Made by a program: the position numbers and the translations under genes. Source: Dioszegia crocea (lineage: Eukaryota; Basidiomycota; Tremellomycetes; Tremellales; Bulleribasidiaceae). Taken from it: a stretch of DNA of 64,000 bases. Each line of letters starts with the position of its first letter. Within the stretch, counting starts at the first letter, position 1. Under the pieces are notes generated by a model. That model was not told the origin of the DNA and made no database searches. It was given only the letters and a program-made list of their open reading frames with translations. Location of the stretch: positions 1,036,134 to 1,100,133 of the forward strand of contig BCKK01000008.1 of the NCBI GenBank assembly GCA_001600615.1. The letters run 5' to 3'. Below, in pieces: positions 45,534 through 57,393 of the stretch.

Positions 45534-45953
45534 TTATAAATCGGTCGAATCGAGTCGAGGGTCGCGCTTTCCAGCATCCCCCCGCGAGCCACCCATCATA
45601 TTCACCGTCAAATACCAGTCATAGTATCCGTAAGTCTGTCGGACTAATGGCCCCAGCCCCTCGTACGTCCGACAGACTACCTCATCGGCAGGGAGCAGTA
45701 CGCCAGTCTCGCATTTGGTGCGTCTCAGTTCAGTCATCATGTTCCGGCTCAGCTTGGTCGATAGACTTCTGCGATTTCGTTCACTCTCCTCTTGACTTTG
45801 AGTCGGACATCGACTTCCCCAATTCGAACCTTCGAATTTTACATCGAAGTCCGGCCTCCAATGCCCTTCACTGATCTGTGTAAAACTGAACTGGACGTCG
45901 GCCCGATTCTTGGCGCTCGTGGCAGAGGAGGATGTTGGTTTGCTTGATGACAT
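45534..45953 (-). CDS. Hypothetical protein, 139 aa
   Basis: Single open frame from MSSSKPTSSSATSAKNRADV to TAA at 45534. A predicted beta-rich N-terminal half (VQFSFTQISEGHWRPDFDV, KFEGSNWG) is followed by an Arg/Ser-rich helix (RNRRSLSTKLSRNMMTELRR), a beta section (YGYYDWYLTVNMMGG) and a charged tail. No signal peptide or membrane segment. Part of the 44-47 kb orphan cluster. Confidence 0.5.
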   Translation of the reverse strand: MSSSKPTSSSATSAKNRADVQFSFTQISEGHWRPDFDVKFEGSNWGSRCPTQSQEESERNRRSLSTKLSRNMMTELRRTKCETGVLLPADEVVCRTYEGLGPLVRQTYGYYDWYLTVNMMGGSRGDAGKRDPRLDSTDL

Positions 45954-46460
45954 CTGGGGGTGAGGTGTTCTGTCGACTGAATGTTTAAAAGGCAGGTAGA
46001 TGAGTATTGATTGGATGTGAATGATGTTGTGAGGCAAGAGAATCGAGAGAGGGTGTCAGACCCGACCCCGCAAGTCGGCTCACCCTATTTCTACCGCCAC
46101 CGACCCTGAATCGTACCCGTCCTACACTGGGCCTGCCCTAGCATATCAAGGGAGAATCTTCATGCTTGCTAAGCCGTCCTACCTTGTCCCCATTTCGTCA
46201 TCAGATCCTTTGTGGTGTCAGACGCGTTTCAGCATCAGTAGACGCGGGCAGGGTAAGCAAAGATAAGTAAAAGCGGCGAGGACACCGAGACTAAACGATG
46301 ACACACTGAACGATGATCTATCCCCCTACCTGATTGGAGCGCCAAGAAAGCAAGGAGCGTCAGACCTGAGTCAGGACAAAGCAAGCATCAGTACTTGAGG
46401 CACGCTTTTGAGGTTTTCATACTTCAGTCGCCACACTGCCACAGTATCTTCTCTACTTGA

Positions 46461-46985
46461 CTACGCATCAGTCGCTTCGATCAGACCATCAGGCGCCAGG
46501 GCAAGTCCGGCCCGTTCCCCAAGAAGAAAGTCGTTCATCTCTCCATGTGTCTCAAACGCCTCAACCTTCCCCCGAGACCAGTTGACGGCGACATCTGTGT
46601 AGACAGCCTCTACTGCCTTCTTCCACTGAGCTTTGACCTTGAGATAGTTGATCATCGAGTCGTCCGTCATGCTCCTTGTCGACGTCGTGGCAATGAAGTC
46701 TCTCGCTGTGGCGGTCAGCCATTCCCCCACACGCCAAGTCTTCGCATCGAGCTGATGCGATGTCATCCCATCAGGCGGCCCATCCGGAAAGGCGACAAGG
46801 GTGCGAATCTCGAAGCTCGCACCGCGGGGTATGATTGGGTCACTGACCGCACCGGTTTTCTGCAGGCCCCCTGATTCCGGCGCCGGGATGCATCCAATGC
46901 TAATGATGCCTCGCGGCGCGCGGACAGTCCACTCGGGCCTGTTGGTAGGAAGGGGAGTGGTTGCGATAGAGCTGTTTGTAGACAT
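46461..46985 (-). CDS. Hypothetical protein, 174 aa
   Basis: Single exon, MSTNSSIATTPLPTNRPEWT to TAG at 46461. Beta-rich N-terminal part (GIISIGCIPA; SFEIRTLVAFPDGPPDG) and helical C-terminal part (WRVGEWLTATARDFIATTS; KVKAQWKKAVEAVYTDVAVN). The order of elements and a helix pattern resemble the orphan gene at 63250-63852 (see findings). Codon-rich and cleanly open, so probably real; unknown function. Confidence 0.6.
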   Translation of the reverse strand: MSTNSSIATTPLPTNRPEWTVRAPRGIISIGCIPAPESGGLQKTGAVSDPIIPRGASFEIRTLVAFPDGPPDGMTSHQLDAKTWRVGEWLTATARDFIATTSTRSMTDDSMINYLKVKAQWKKAVEAVYTDVAVNWSRGKVEAFETHGEMNDFLLGERAGLALAPDGLIEATDA

Positions 46986-47409
46986 TTCTTATTGATGCGG
47001 ATTGATCGATTGGTTCTTGAAGGTAAGACGTTGAGGGGGGAAGTGAAAGAGGGCGAAGCTTGGTGTCTTGTAGTTCCACGATTAGCGGCCAGCTCAACGT
47101 GGTCGTAGCTTTGCCTTCTGCCGTCAAAGGTGGCGTCAGTGTCGGAGCGAGGGGCGGAAGGCCTTTGTCAACGGCAGGCGCCACGTATAGGCAGGTTGGC
47201 TCGAGGGGGTCAGCTTTGGGGGTCTAGAGGCGTTTGTCGGATTTCCCCGTTTTTTCCCCTCTGTCCGACTCATTTCACACCTCCGCGATCCACTGGCCCA
47301 TCCATTCCCTCTTCGGTCCGTCCCTCCTGTATCCTTATCTCCTACACGTACACCAAAGTACTATGCATACACTAGTCCACCGCCCGTCCTCCATTCTCGC
47401 CCCCACGCC
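46986..47409. other. Intergenic, nothing recognised
   Basis: Upstream region of the orphan gene and 3' flank of CDC20 (~420 bp). A pyrimidine-rich tract lies near 47240-47340. No RNA gene seen. Confidence 0.4.
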
Positions 47410-49111
47410 TTACCTCAGTCCAGCCGTCATCTTCCCTCTCGCCCCAGCCGCATCCCCCTCAGCGCCCTTCTTAACACTAGCCACCTCCCATATCTTCCAA
47501 AACTTCAAGTTCTCATCACTCGCCGCTGTCGCCACCGTACACCCATCCGGACTGAGTGCAGAGCACAATACACGCGCATCATGCGCTGGCACATCGTATA
47601 CCTTGGCCAAACCAGGGTATGTCCAGACTGTAATGTTGTTGTCGGGGTAACCGTGTGTTGAGAGTAATTCCTTGGCGTGTGGGGAGAAGAGGAGGGAGGT
47701 TACTTGAGATCCGACTTTAAGGGAGTTTGTGCGTGCGCCGGTTGTTGAGGACCAGAAGTGGATATGTTGGTCTGCTGAGCCGCCGCCTGTGGCTAGAAGG
47801 GAGTTTTGCCAGGGGCACCATGCGAGAGCCTGGGTGTCAGCGGAAGCACGGAGAAAGTGAGAGTAGGAGTGATAGATGCGAGGTGATAAAAGAAGACGAG
47901 AGGGAAGAGTCCAAGAGGGTGTACGTACTTTTACCGCTGCGGTATGATTCCGCTTTGTCCACTTTGCTGTAGCCTTGGGTACCCCATCATCCGTCTGCAA
48001 CACCGATGCACCTATCCGTCCACTATCGTCAGCACTGTCCAAGGCCATCACTCACTCCCAGCAATTAACAACATTATCATTTCCACCACTAGCCAACAAT
48101 CCTCCATCCGCCCGCCAAGTCAAACCGCAGACCTAGGGAATCAGCGCAGATCTTACTCAGACGGCCCAAAGACTCACCTCGCCAGTATGTCCCGATAGCT
48201 CCAAAACTTTATGCCTCGCCACTCTGACATCATGATGCCATATACTCCCATCTTTACACCCACTCGATAGCGTATGTCCAAACCAGCTCATACTGGGCAC
48301 TCGGGCCGAATGACCCGTCATTGTCCGCATCTTCTTGCCCTCTTCCACATCCCAAATCTCCACATCACCCGTATCTAGACCGACGGCCAGATAACACCCG
48401 TCAGTCGACCAAGAAACCGAAGTAATGGGAATCTGAGCGGCACTGGGATCAGCTATTGTTACAGACAGAAACGTACCTTCCCTCGCCTAATGACGTGACG
48501 CTCCCGGTTTCTGCATCCCACACATACGCCATATCCCCTAATGCTATCGCCACCCTATTTGCCGAACTCCAGTCGATGAGGTTCAGATAGTAGTCATCTT
48601 GAAATCCGGGCGCGTCGAGAACTCGGTCGGGTATGTAAGGGGGATTACGCTTCTTGCCACCGGCACCAGGACCGGTGGTTGTTGTTCCCCTCGACGCAGA
48701 TGCCGAAGAGTGAAGGAGATAGTTGCGCTGATAGTCGAGGTGAGAGGTAGCGTGTGATGCGCGAGGAGGAGCAGCGCGGAAAGATAGGATCCGACGTTGG
48801 GCAGTGGGGATACCGAGTGACGCAGAGATGGATGCAGTGGAGACGTCATGGCTGGATTGATCATGTATTGATACGTCGGAAGTATCGAGAGCGAGTGTGG
48901 GGAGAGTGACGGATGAGTGAGAAGAGTGATGGATTGAGGCAGGGCGAGAAGGGACAAAGCGGTCCAACTGTAATTGTCAGCTTGGGTAGTTGATTAAACA
49001 TACATCGCGTCCCTTTGCGCCGTCTTTCCCCTTTTCTTCTCCTCGACTTCCGCCTCCTCCAGAAGATGTCGCAATATCCATACGTCCGAGCCCTTCCCGT
49101 AAAGCAGCCAT
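47410..49111 (-). CDS. CDC20: APC/C activator Cdc20 (Fizzy), 484 aa
   Basis: Recruits substrates to, and activates, the anaphase-promoting complex. Six exons (49004-49111, 48477-48967, 48178-48442, 48056-48132, 47929-48022, 47410-47829) sum to 1455 nt; introns include 36, 34, 45 and 33 nt. C-box DRFVPSRPA; propeller entry [20 protein letters not shown]; then [87 protein letters not shown] and [20 protein letters not shown]. It ends in GLR, the IR-tail position that docks on APC/C TPR subunits. All family blades are present. This is the intact member of a CDC20 pair; the disrupted one is at 17321. Confidence 0.93.
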
Positions 49112-49586
49112 GGGATCTTCATGGTTCTCCCTATCCCTATCTCGGCTGCTTGGCCGGGACTTGGTCGGAGAGAGGCATTTCTTGATGAACGGGTTGGATC
49201 TTTTTCGTCAGCTCGACCCTCATGGCTGGCTAGGAGTTGTCTTACATGTCCGCAGTCATGTTGGGCGCAGCGCTATCGTGAAGGGGCATCGACTTGGGTG
49301 CTGTTGGGTGAGATGGTTGTTGGGTTGGGGTCACGCAAAGGAAAACAGCCGCGTCAACACAGACACCAATTTGATTCCGAATCAGTCAGCATGGCCGCAG
49401 AGATAACGCCGCAAATGTCCGTACGGGAAAATGTTAGTGGAAATCCCGGATGTTAGTGGGAATCCCGAAGCATGATCGGGATCTCCGTGCCGTGACATCA
49501 TCCCCTTCGTCGATCTCGATTAACGATTATCATTCAAGCTGTTGTGACAATTTCAGCGGTCCACTCTTCGCTGACATTTATACACT
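49112..49586. promoter_or_regulatory. Divergent promoter region CDC20 / DUF1295 gene
   Basis: 475 bp between start codons. Contains a near-duplicate decamer pair around 49436-49470 (gtggaaatcccgga / gtgggaatcccgaa) of unknown meaning. No TATA box near either start. Confidence 0.45.
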
Positions 49587-50966
49587 ATGGTCAACTCAGC
49601 AGCTTCATTGCTGCTACGCGCAGCTCAGCCTCTGCTGCCACACCTACATCGACTCCCGACCCCTCTATTGACTCTCCCACCCACAATCCTTCTCCACATG
49701 GGCTCGCACGGCCTCCCATCGCCCCTATCCCTCCTCCGCGACCCCCTCGCTCACCCCCTCCATCTCCCCCTGCTCGCCCTTGGGGTCTGCATTCCCGTAA
49801 CCTACATCCTCGGCCTAATCACACACAAAGTTTCATGGGTCGATAAACCATGGCCATTTTACCCACCCTTCTTCGCCTCCCTCCTCTTCCTTTGGATAGG
49901 CCTAAACCCCCAATCGGGGATATACGGCCATAACCTTCCCCGTCTGATCCTCATGTTTGCCATGCAGCTTGTATGGTGTATCCGCTTATCTTCACATGCC
50001 GTCCGGCGCGGCTTCTTCGAGTTGAAGGAGGAGGATTACCGATATACTGTTGTCCGCCGAATAGCCCCTTGGCCAATTTGGTCCCTTATCCATCTATTCG
50101 CAGTGGCGATATTCCAACCGGCTCTCCTACTCGCATTGACTCTACCAATGCACGCCGTCCTCGTCCTTCCCCCCGCTGAACTATCTTCGGGCCTACTCAA
50201 CCTCGCTGTTCCATTCAAATGGATCAAACCCCTACTCCCCACGTCATTCCACTCCGCACCCGACTCCACCCCTATTCTCAACTTAGGCGATGGAGTCGTA
50301 GCCCTCCTCGCTTTGGCTTGCGTATACCTCGAGTACATTGCGGACAATGACCACTTTGCCTTCCAAGAGGCCAAGCACAACGCACCAAAGTCCGCCAAAA
50401 TTATCCAACCGACACACACAAACCCACCCAACTACCCTCCCGCTGGCTCATACCCTGAGACCCACCACCCCGGGTTTATAACGACAGGACTGTGGCGGTG
50501 GTCCCGTCATCCCAATTTTGCGGGGGAGCAGATCTTCTGGGTGACCCAGTCGCTATTCGTGGCTGTTGCGGCGGAGAGCAGTAAGATGACGAGAAGTCGA
50601 TGGGTTGGTGGGGATGTATGGCTTCCACCATTGACTGTGAGTTGATCAGTAGCCATATGCTACGATAAGAGCTGACGTCTGCAGTTGAGTTTGCTATTTT
50701 GCGGTAGTACCTTCCTGACTGAGTGGATTACGCAACAAAAGGTAAGCTCGGATATGGAGCGCAGCTGATGGTAGTACCCGTTGTATAAAGAGTACAAGAA
50801 GCTTGTTGGCCAGTTCTTACCGCAGGAGACTGTCCTCGTCTACCTCTGGGGTAAGATCAGGGGTACTCGCCCGGCGGCGCTGCAGAAGGTGTACGGCGCG
50901 CCTGTCCGGGTAGGGAATGCGCAGTACGGCTCAACGGGAGGCGTACGAAGGGGCAATGAGCTTTAA
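49587..50966 (+). CDS. DUF1295-family multi-span membrane enzyme (steroid 5-alpha-reductase-like)
   Basis: Polytopic ER-type protein. Hydrophobic helices (HLPLLALGVCIPVTYILGLI; YPPFFASLLFLWIGLNP; LPRLILMFAMQLVWCIRLSS), then the family signature region: DYRYTVVRR, WSLIHLFAVAIFQPALLLAL, YLEYIADNDHFAFQEAKHN and the C-terminal FITTGLWRWSRHPNFAGEQ, the G-L-W-x-x-S-R-H-P-N-x-x-G-E motif of DUF1295/5-alpha-reductase-like proteins. Two short introns near the 3' end (after PPLT and after TQQK). The likely substrate is a lipid or sterol-type molecule with NAD(P)H; not determinable here. Convergent with the aldo-keto reductase, 92 bp apart. Confidence 0.85.
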
Positions 50967-51058
50967 ACACTATGCCAATATATATGATCAACAAGCCAGA
51001 GCTAAGATCGACAAGCGGGGAGTTATCAAGGACTGCTCAATTCTTATACTGAATCTAT

Positions 51059-52403
51059 CTACTCACTTGCCCAACTCCAATTTCTCACTCCACGCTCTTC
51101 CATCAACTGAATAACCTTCTCCGCTACTTCCCGCTCTTTCCCACCCTCACCCTCATTCGCCCGTCTAAAACTCCTCAGATTCGCATGCACCTCCTCCAGA
51201 TTCTTACACCCAACCACAACCGGCACCTTCTTCCCATTCTTCATGCACACCTCCTTAAACCCGAAATCCGTCGCTACATCTTCAATCTTTACATTCTCCC
51301 CATCACACAGTTTCACAGCTTCCATCGTCACGCCAAAAAGATCTGTACTTCGGGCAGGATGCCATTCTGGTCCTCCACTCTGAGTCAACAAACCCATTCC
51401 GAGCGGACTGGCATTGGTCACTAGTCCCACTTGAGCTTCTTCAAACGCCGCCAAAAACCCTTCGGCCAACGTATGGTTCGCCAGTGTTTGATGCGCGTAC
51501 GTTTGGATCACGTCGATTGGCTTGCCGGTGGTATGCAGGATGAGTCGGGCGAAACGGAGGAGGATGGGTAAAGGGTAGGCTGCAATACCGACGTATTTGA
51601 CTTTCCCCTCGGATTGGAGGGCTCGTAATTCGGCTATGGCGGAGAGGATCTCTATGTCGCCTTCGCCTAAAGGTTTAAGCTGAGAAGGGGAGAGGCCGTA
51701 TGTTTCAGCATGAGAAGGATCGAGGGCTAGGAGGGGATTCCCAGCGGGGCAGGGGATAGTTGAGCGGAATTCTATATCGTGTAGATCTACCATGTCAGCT
51801 TGTAATTCGACATCACCAAAGCGTGAACTTACAGACTACATCCAGATACGTCGTCCTCAGCCGTCTCAGACTCCTCTCTACACATTTCCTTACATCCCCA
51901 GCTTCGAAACTGTGCATCGCCTTCTCAGGCCCATACTTGCCCACTTTCGTAATGAGTTTATAGCTCTCCCGTGGCCATTCATCCTTGAGAGCAGATAGGC
52001 AATTGCCCAGTACGATCTCTGATGGATGATAGCGCGGCGCAGTATCGAAGGCTGTTATACCGCTGGAGAGGGCCAGGCGGACGACGCGGAGCGGAAGTGT
52101 TGAGCGGACGGCGGATGGGGGTGCGTAGATCCCATAGCCGAATGTTGCGCATCCCAGGATTAAGTCGGGTAGGATTAGGCCTGATGTTGATTGAGATGAT
52201 TTGGGCGCCTGTGTGATCAGCTACTCACTATGCTGAACAAGTCGGTTCATGGGCTGGGAGGCCGGACGTACCGGTACGATCTCATCTTGAATCACCTCGT
52301 CCGCTGACTCCATAGGCGGCAATCCCTCATACGCCGGGATATCCTCCTCGGGCTGATCGGGGTGGTACGGCGGGAGATCAGATCTGGACGTATCTGAAGC
52401 CAT
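51059..52403 (-). CDS. ARA2: Aldo-keto reductase, D-arabinose 1-dehydrogenase (ARA2) type
   Basis: Likely NAD-dependent oxidation of D-arabinose to the lactone in D-erythroascorbate synthesis; L-galactose-dehydrogenase-like fold. A short acidic N-terminal exon (MASDTSRSDLPPYHPDQPEE) precedes LILGCATFGYGIY, ITAFDTAPRYHPSEIVLGN (catalytic Asp/Tyr of AKRs), LITKVGKYG (Lys), VERSLRRLRTTYLDVV, VYLHDIEF (His), GKVKYVGIAAYPLPILLRFA, SPLGMGLLTQSGGPEWHPA and VPVVVGCKNLEEVHANL (cofactor site). The longest exon is 51059-51793. Class is secure; the exact sugar substrate is inferred from family resemblance. Confidence 0.8.
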
Positions 52404-53191
52404 CTTGTCTGGTGTATGTAAGTCCAGAGGCCAGAGGGAAGATATCCTTGAGTACTGGCTTCAATATCTTTCGGGCCGGCGGGAGTCCGGCGGGCCGTCA
52501 TGGAGAAACCTGCCGAAATCCTCCCGGGGTTACGGTACCCAATTCTTGTTGATCCCCTCCCTTTGAAACCTTCATCTTTGTGTCATCAATCATCCTACAC
52601 TTGCTCTCTGCATACTCTCGAGTGAACAAATATGCGTCGTATCAGCCGCTCGATGATATCGGGGACGAAGATTCAGTGATGCGCTAATCTCGATGCACTT
52701 GACCAGTCTCCCTAGGATCCGAAAGGAAGGTAAGTGCTCACGCCCACACGCACACACACACACACACATGTCTCACTGATCCACTCCCACCCTCACAAAC
52801 ACGACCTGTCCTCTCCATGGAGGTCTCGGAGCTTTTTGACGAAACGATAAATCGCGCTTTCACGGGCTTTCACGCTAGGCCGCGCGACCATCGTCCTTTA
52901 CCTTCCCCACACATGTATCCTTCCGAAGTCCCACGGGATCATCCAGACGGCATATCGGGCGGACGCACACCATGTGACATACCCACAACTTGCAAGTAAT
53001 GACATGATTGAGTAATATACGAGGCTGTTCAATCCTTTCGGCATCAATTCTCCTTTCGTCTCATGCCTTTCAGCTAGGATGACATGTATATAAGGTTCCT
53101 GACCCCGGCATGGAATCATATCTCCCACTATCCACATCTTCTCTGCTCAAGGACTTGCTTACTCGACGTGACCACTGATAACTTCACGATT
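52404..53191. other. Divergent intergenic region
   Basis: About 790 bp between the aldo-keto reductase and the DUF6534-like gene, containing a dinucleotide repeat (annotated separately). Short frames lack support. Confidence 0.5.
52751..52768. repeat. (CA)9 microsatellite
   Basis: Nine CA units, extended upstream by an interrupted cacacg. A likely length-variable marker. Confidence 0.9.
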
Positions 53192-55038
53192 ATGACGATC
53201 AAGTTTGGCGGTTTTCAACTGGAGACCATGGAGGCTTCCGCAGCTGCGTATGTGAAGGGCGATATCGGCGCTCGTCTGTTTCCGCGATATCTCGGGTGAG
53301 TGAGGTCTTAGTTCCTCATCCACCATATCAGTGAGTTGACCCTTCCCTCAGGGCAATCCTCGATTTCATACTTCTCGGAGTGGTGATGATCCAATTTGTA
53401 ACCTACGCTCGATTCATCAGGACGGATAAATGGCAGATTCGAGTGATTGTTGTGAGTTGTACGATCTCCGAACCGGGATGACACTGACGACCTCACCAGA
53501 TCTCATCAATGATCTGCGCTGTTGCAGCGAGTATATGGCAAGTCGTCCTCATTATCATTAATGGATCTTGCTGATTTACCGTAGTATTCTCCTGTGGTTC
53601 AACGACCTGTTCATCAAGGACTTTGGACACTTTCTGAGTATATCAGAGACGTATTGTGAGTTTCTCTCATCTTGCACAATCACCAGTGTCCACCATTCTC
53701 GAATCCGTGTTGATCGGATGTAGATTGGGTACGTTATGGCGCGATCGATACGGTCACTATCTGTATCGTTCAAGTGAGTCCACTTCGTCCCGGTCCGTCC
53801 GCTTTTGGGCCCGGCTGACTAGACTCAGATGTTTTATATCGATCGCTGCTGTAAGCTCTTCAGGTCCTGGTGGCCCGGTGCGTTTCTTGGTGGATTATCG
53901 TGAGTCGATTAGATCAACGAGATATACTGATTACTGCTAACGCTTTTTCAGGATAGTCTCAGTAGGTTTCGGCTGTGCTTTTCTCAGCTACACTGGCATG
54001 AATTACACCTACCTCGCCGATGAAGTATTCGAAGATCAGGTATGTATGCCAAACCCCCTCTCAGTGTTCTTCACCAGCATTTCTGTCCGAATACCGAGCT
54101 GATTGGGTTTAGCTGGTTGTCATACTGGTGTATGGATGGGTGAGCGATTTCCAGAACCGAACACGAGATATGGGCTAACACCTCAGATTGGCTTGATAGT
54201 AGTGACCGACTTGGCAATCACGATCACCGTCATTGTCGGTCTGAGGAGAGCAAGGACAGGCTGGTCTCATACAGACTCCATAATCAAGCGGATCATTGTG
54301 TGAGTTTATATTGCGAACTGAGATTCTATACTGCGCAAGCTGACACCATTCAAGCCGCAGTTGTGAAATCCAACTTCCGGGTCTGATCATGTATGTTCAA
54401 CTCTCATCTCAGCTGCCTCACATTCCGTCCTTCTCACATAAGCTTACTTTATAGGGCGCTATGTACCGCAGCACTCTTTGCTCAGCCTGATGAATCAGCT
54501 ACATTCTTCTTGTACGTCTATACCGTCAAATATAAGTCATCCCGAACCAATGATCATGCTCATGGATCAGTCTGATACATACAAAAGTCTACGTTTCTGG
54601 ACTTCTTACATGTCTCAACTCTCGCCTAGCACCTTCTCAATGGAGCAAGACCAAGTCTTACAGATCGAGCCATCTCGTAAGTCTCCCACTCTTCTGGATT
54701 CACCACATCTAAAGTGAGGACATGCACTGACTCTTATATAGTCGCCTGGGGAGTACACCCACCAATTCGCCATCAGCGGTACTGGTCCTCGCTCGAACGA
54801 CCTGGAGAACACTGTGAGTGCAGTCTTGTCTCAGCCGTTCAGCGACTATCCAGCGCTAACCAGTCAGGGCGATATGCCGATGCGCGATATGGGTGATACG
54901 GTCGACCTGGAAATTGGGGCAGAGGCGGCCGGTGGGGTCAAAGATGGAAGGAGGCTGAAATGGGAAGATGAGGGAGTGGAACGGTCAGAATTTGGGTCAA
55001 CGACGAGATTGACGCCAGCTGGTGGTGTGGCAAAGTAA
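53192..55038 (+). CDS. DUF6534-like multi-span membrane protein
   Basis: Starts MTIKFGGFQLETMEASAAAY. About 11 small exons encode membrane helices in the order typical of this basidiomycete-expanded family: LGAILDFILLGVVMIQFVTY, VIVISSMICAVAASICILLW, GAIDTVTICIVQMFYIDRC, VSVGFGCAFLSYTG, IGLIVVTDLAITITVIVGLR and the signature RRARTGWSHTDSIIKRIIV, then ALCTAALFAQPDESATFFLY, YVSGLLTCLNSR and a hydrophilic tail (LEIGAEAAGGVKDGRRLKWE). The third intron uses a GC donor (GCAAGT, at about 53529). The family has no established biochemical role; a 7-TM receptor-like topology is often predicted. Frame joins at some small exons are tentative. Confidence 0.7.
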
Positions 55039-56420
55039 CAGAAGTAAGCCAGAGTGATACTCGTCTTGCATACAAATGGAGGATTGCCTGCAAATACTGA
55101 CCATTTCTGCTTACTGACTAATCATTTCCATCTCAGACATTTCGGAGGCAAGACCTATAGACTCCGAGGTATACTACAAAATCGCCACATCCAGTATATC
55201 CGCCACACTCCTCAAGCGATACAATCACCTCAATCAAGCGTCCTCTTTCCTGAGCGCCTCTTCTTCAATACTCGGCAGCGCCGTCACGACCTCCTCGGCT
55301 CTATCTCTGATCACAGGCTGGATCTGCACCCCAGCTCTGAACAGAGATAGTATCAGCAGATCCTCCTCCGTAAGAGCGTTCCGCCGCTTGCAATTCCAAG
55401 TCTTGGGGAAGAAGAGATGGGTGACGCCCTCGAATGGATCGGTCTGTTTGGTGGTTTGGTAGTGGCACATGAGAGAGCTGACTTGTCTTGAAATGTCTCC
55501 AGGTCGAGATGCTGTGCGAGTTTGGTAAAGTATAGGTATTTGATGAATTCGATGGTGATGTTGAGTGTGAAGAAGGGAGATGACTGATATCTTGGGATTA
55601 CCCATTGTCTCCAGCTCGGAGCCTCGGTGGCTATTCGGACCCACGTCAGCTCGGCGGAAAGAGCCTTCCTGGATCAAAGGAATTACATCTCAAGGTGGTC
55701 CGAAACGTCTCGGGAGATATACCCAAACGAGACTCCTTGGCAGGGGCGGGAACTCTCCTTTCACACCTTGACGTCAGGGCGCCTTAGTCAGGCCCCTTTC
55801 GGGGGATAGAAGTACCCTGGTTTGACTCCGGAGAAGCTCGGAAGTCCCCAAATACTAAGCACGCTTCTTACGGCCGAGGAAGCGCGGCAGAGGTCTTCTC
55901 GCTTCGGTCTCGCCCCGAGGATCTTTCGCAGACGGTGTAGCCTGGAGTCGGTGTCAACGCTTCCCCTCTTTTGTTGTAATCGCTGTATAGAATGCATCAA
56001 AGAGAGAGGAACTAAGGTCGAAACTGGCTAAGGCGGAATCTAGGAACGAGGAATGTTACGGCACTACAACGTACAAGTGGCACCTTTCAACATCTTTATC
56101 ATAAGAAGCTTAAGTCACAGTCGTACATGGCCGAGAAGCAGATTTGACTCGACTTCTGTGGGATGATGTGGTGCCGCTGGACGGTGGATGCGATGTTCGG
56201 CGAAGCGAAGCCGGTCAAGCCGGCGCCAAGATATCCCAAAACCTGCTGCTTCGGTGAGTGGCAAAAACTTGAAAAATGACTTGTAATCATCAATGCAGAC
56301 TATGGTAATTGTGAAGTGACTGTCTATCTCTCAGATCCGAAGTGCTGGTGAGAAGAGCGAAGGGCCTGAACGATCAGAAACTACTCAAGCCGAATTCACA
56401 GAAGATCACTAACCAGAGAG
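55039..56420. other. 1.4-kb region with unresolved coding potential
   Basis: On the minus strand, 55234-55677 is open, and an alternative frame in the same place contains a protein-like stretch (LTWVRIATEAPSWRQWVIPR, NITIEFIKYLYFTKLAQHLD). A small frame at 55788-56000 may be an upstream exon. I could not assemble a phase-consistent gene, so no CDS is called. An orphan gene or gene remnant is likely here. Confidence 0.35.
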
Positions 56421-56675
56421 TCAAGCTGTTCCTCCATAATTGCCGCTTTCCTGCTCACTGCCAACTCCATTGGTCAGAGCGCTCTTCATTTCTGTCCGCT
56501 GAGAACGCAGTTCAAGGAACGTGCAGACTTCGACATGCTTGTCAAACACGGTCTGATCTGCGCTCGATAGCGCCTCATTTGGGCCGAGAGATTCGTGGCG
56601 CTCAAAGATGGAACGAATGTGAGGATCTGCGAATGATATCGAGCCTGCCGTGCGGGTCTGAGAAGTCGGAGGCAT
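56421..56675 (-). CDS. Small helical orphan protein, 84 aa
   Basis: Single exon, MPPTSQTRTAGSISFADP to TAA. Predicted helices HIRSIFERHESLG and LSSADQTVFDKHVEVCTFLE. The pattern I-x2-I-x3-H-x3-G...L-S-x-A-x4-F-x2-H-x3 is shared with the 93-aa gene at 57394-57675, so the two are probable paralogues ~1 kb apart. No membrane segment. Function unknown. Confidence 0.5.
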   Translation of the reverse strand: MPPTSQTRTAGSISFADPHIRSIFERHESLGPNEALSSADQTVFDKHVEVCTFLELRSQRTEMKSALTNGVGSEQESGNYGGTA

Positions 56676-57393
56676 ATTGTGACGTCGAGATGATGTACGA
56701 GCGTGTAATATATGAGATAACCTTGATTGGGCGGGCGTAGGAAGTGCCGTTGATGATTGTCTCGAAACGTATGAGGGACATCAGCCGGACGATAAGAGAC
56801 CGGCTTAAATACTTGAGATGCTTGAAGCCCACTTGAGGAGAATATGGTGTGATGAGCATTGCCTTCCCGAGAAGCACACCACGTGAAAACAGAAGCGGTG
56901 AGCGTCAGCTGCAGCGCGTATGAGTGGTGTCTTCTCCTGACGTATCACTCCGTTCAGCTTCTGCCCTGTGAGTTCTTGTACTTCTCGGTGCTTCTGTCGC
57001 GAAACGAAGGCGTTGACAGGCGGTGGCAAACATGATTAGGCTCGCGATCATTCGGTGTAGCTGCCCGAGAGCGTAAGAAAGTAAGCGAATTGGATAGCTG
57101 GCCTTCGGCGAAGTCTTGAGTCTAGGGTCTAGATTGGGGTTCAGATATGTTCAATCGGATATGCGGCTCTTGCCCGCGCGTAAGTGTCATTCAGCAAAGG
57201 AATAATGATTGGAGCAATCAGGTATGAGATGAGTAGTCATGAAACTTTGCATTCAGTACATTGAGCGATAAGATGTAGACGCATTTCGCCATTTCCCTGC
57301 TGACAGGGGATCGAGTCGGGGATGACGAAGTCTGCTTGCATTAGCGGCAGAACGAGACAAGAAGACGGGAACGTACAACAGGGTCAAGTCAGT
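56676..57393. other. Intergenic between tiny paralogues
   Basis: About 720 bp, no supported gene. The frames at 56602-56877 and 56805-57029 (minus) look like chance openings. Confidence 0.4.

Noticed and set aside
52741..52770. Possible CRISPR or tandem-gene repeat at the CA tract
   Set aside because: Simple dinucleotide microsatellite; no spacer structure anywhere in the window.
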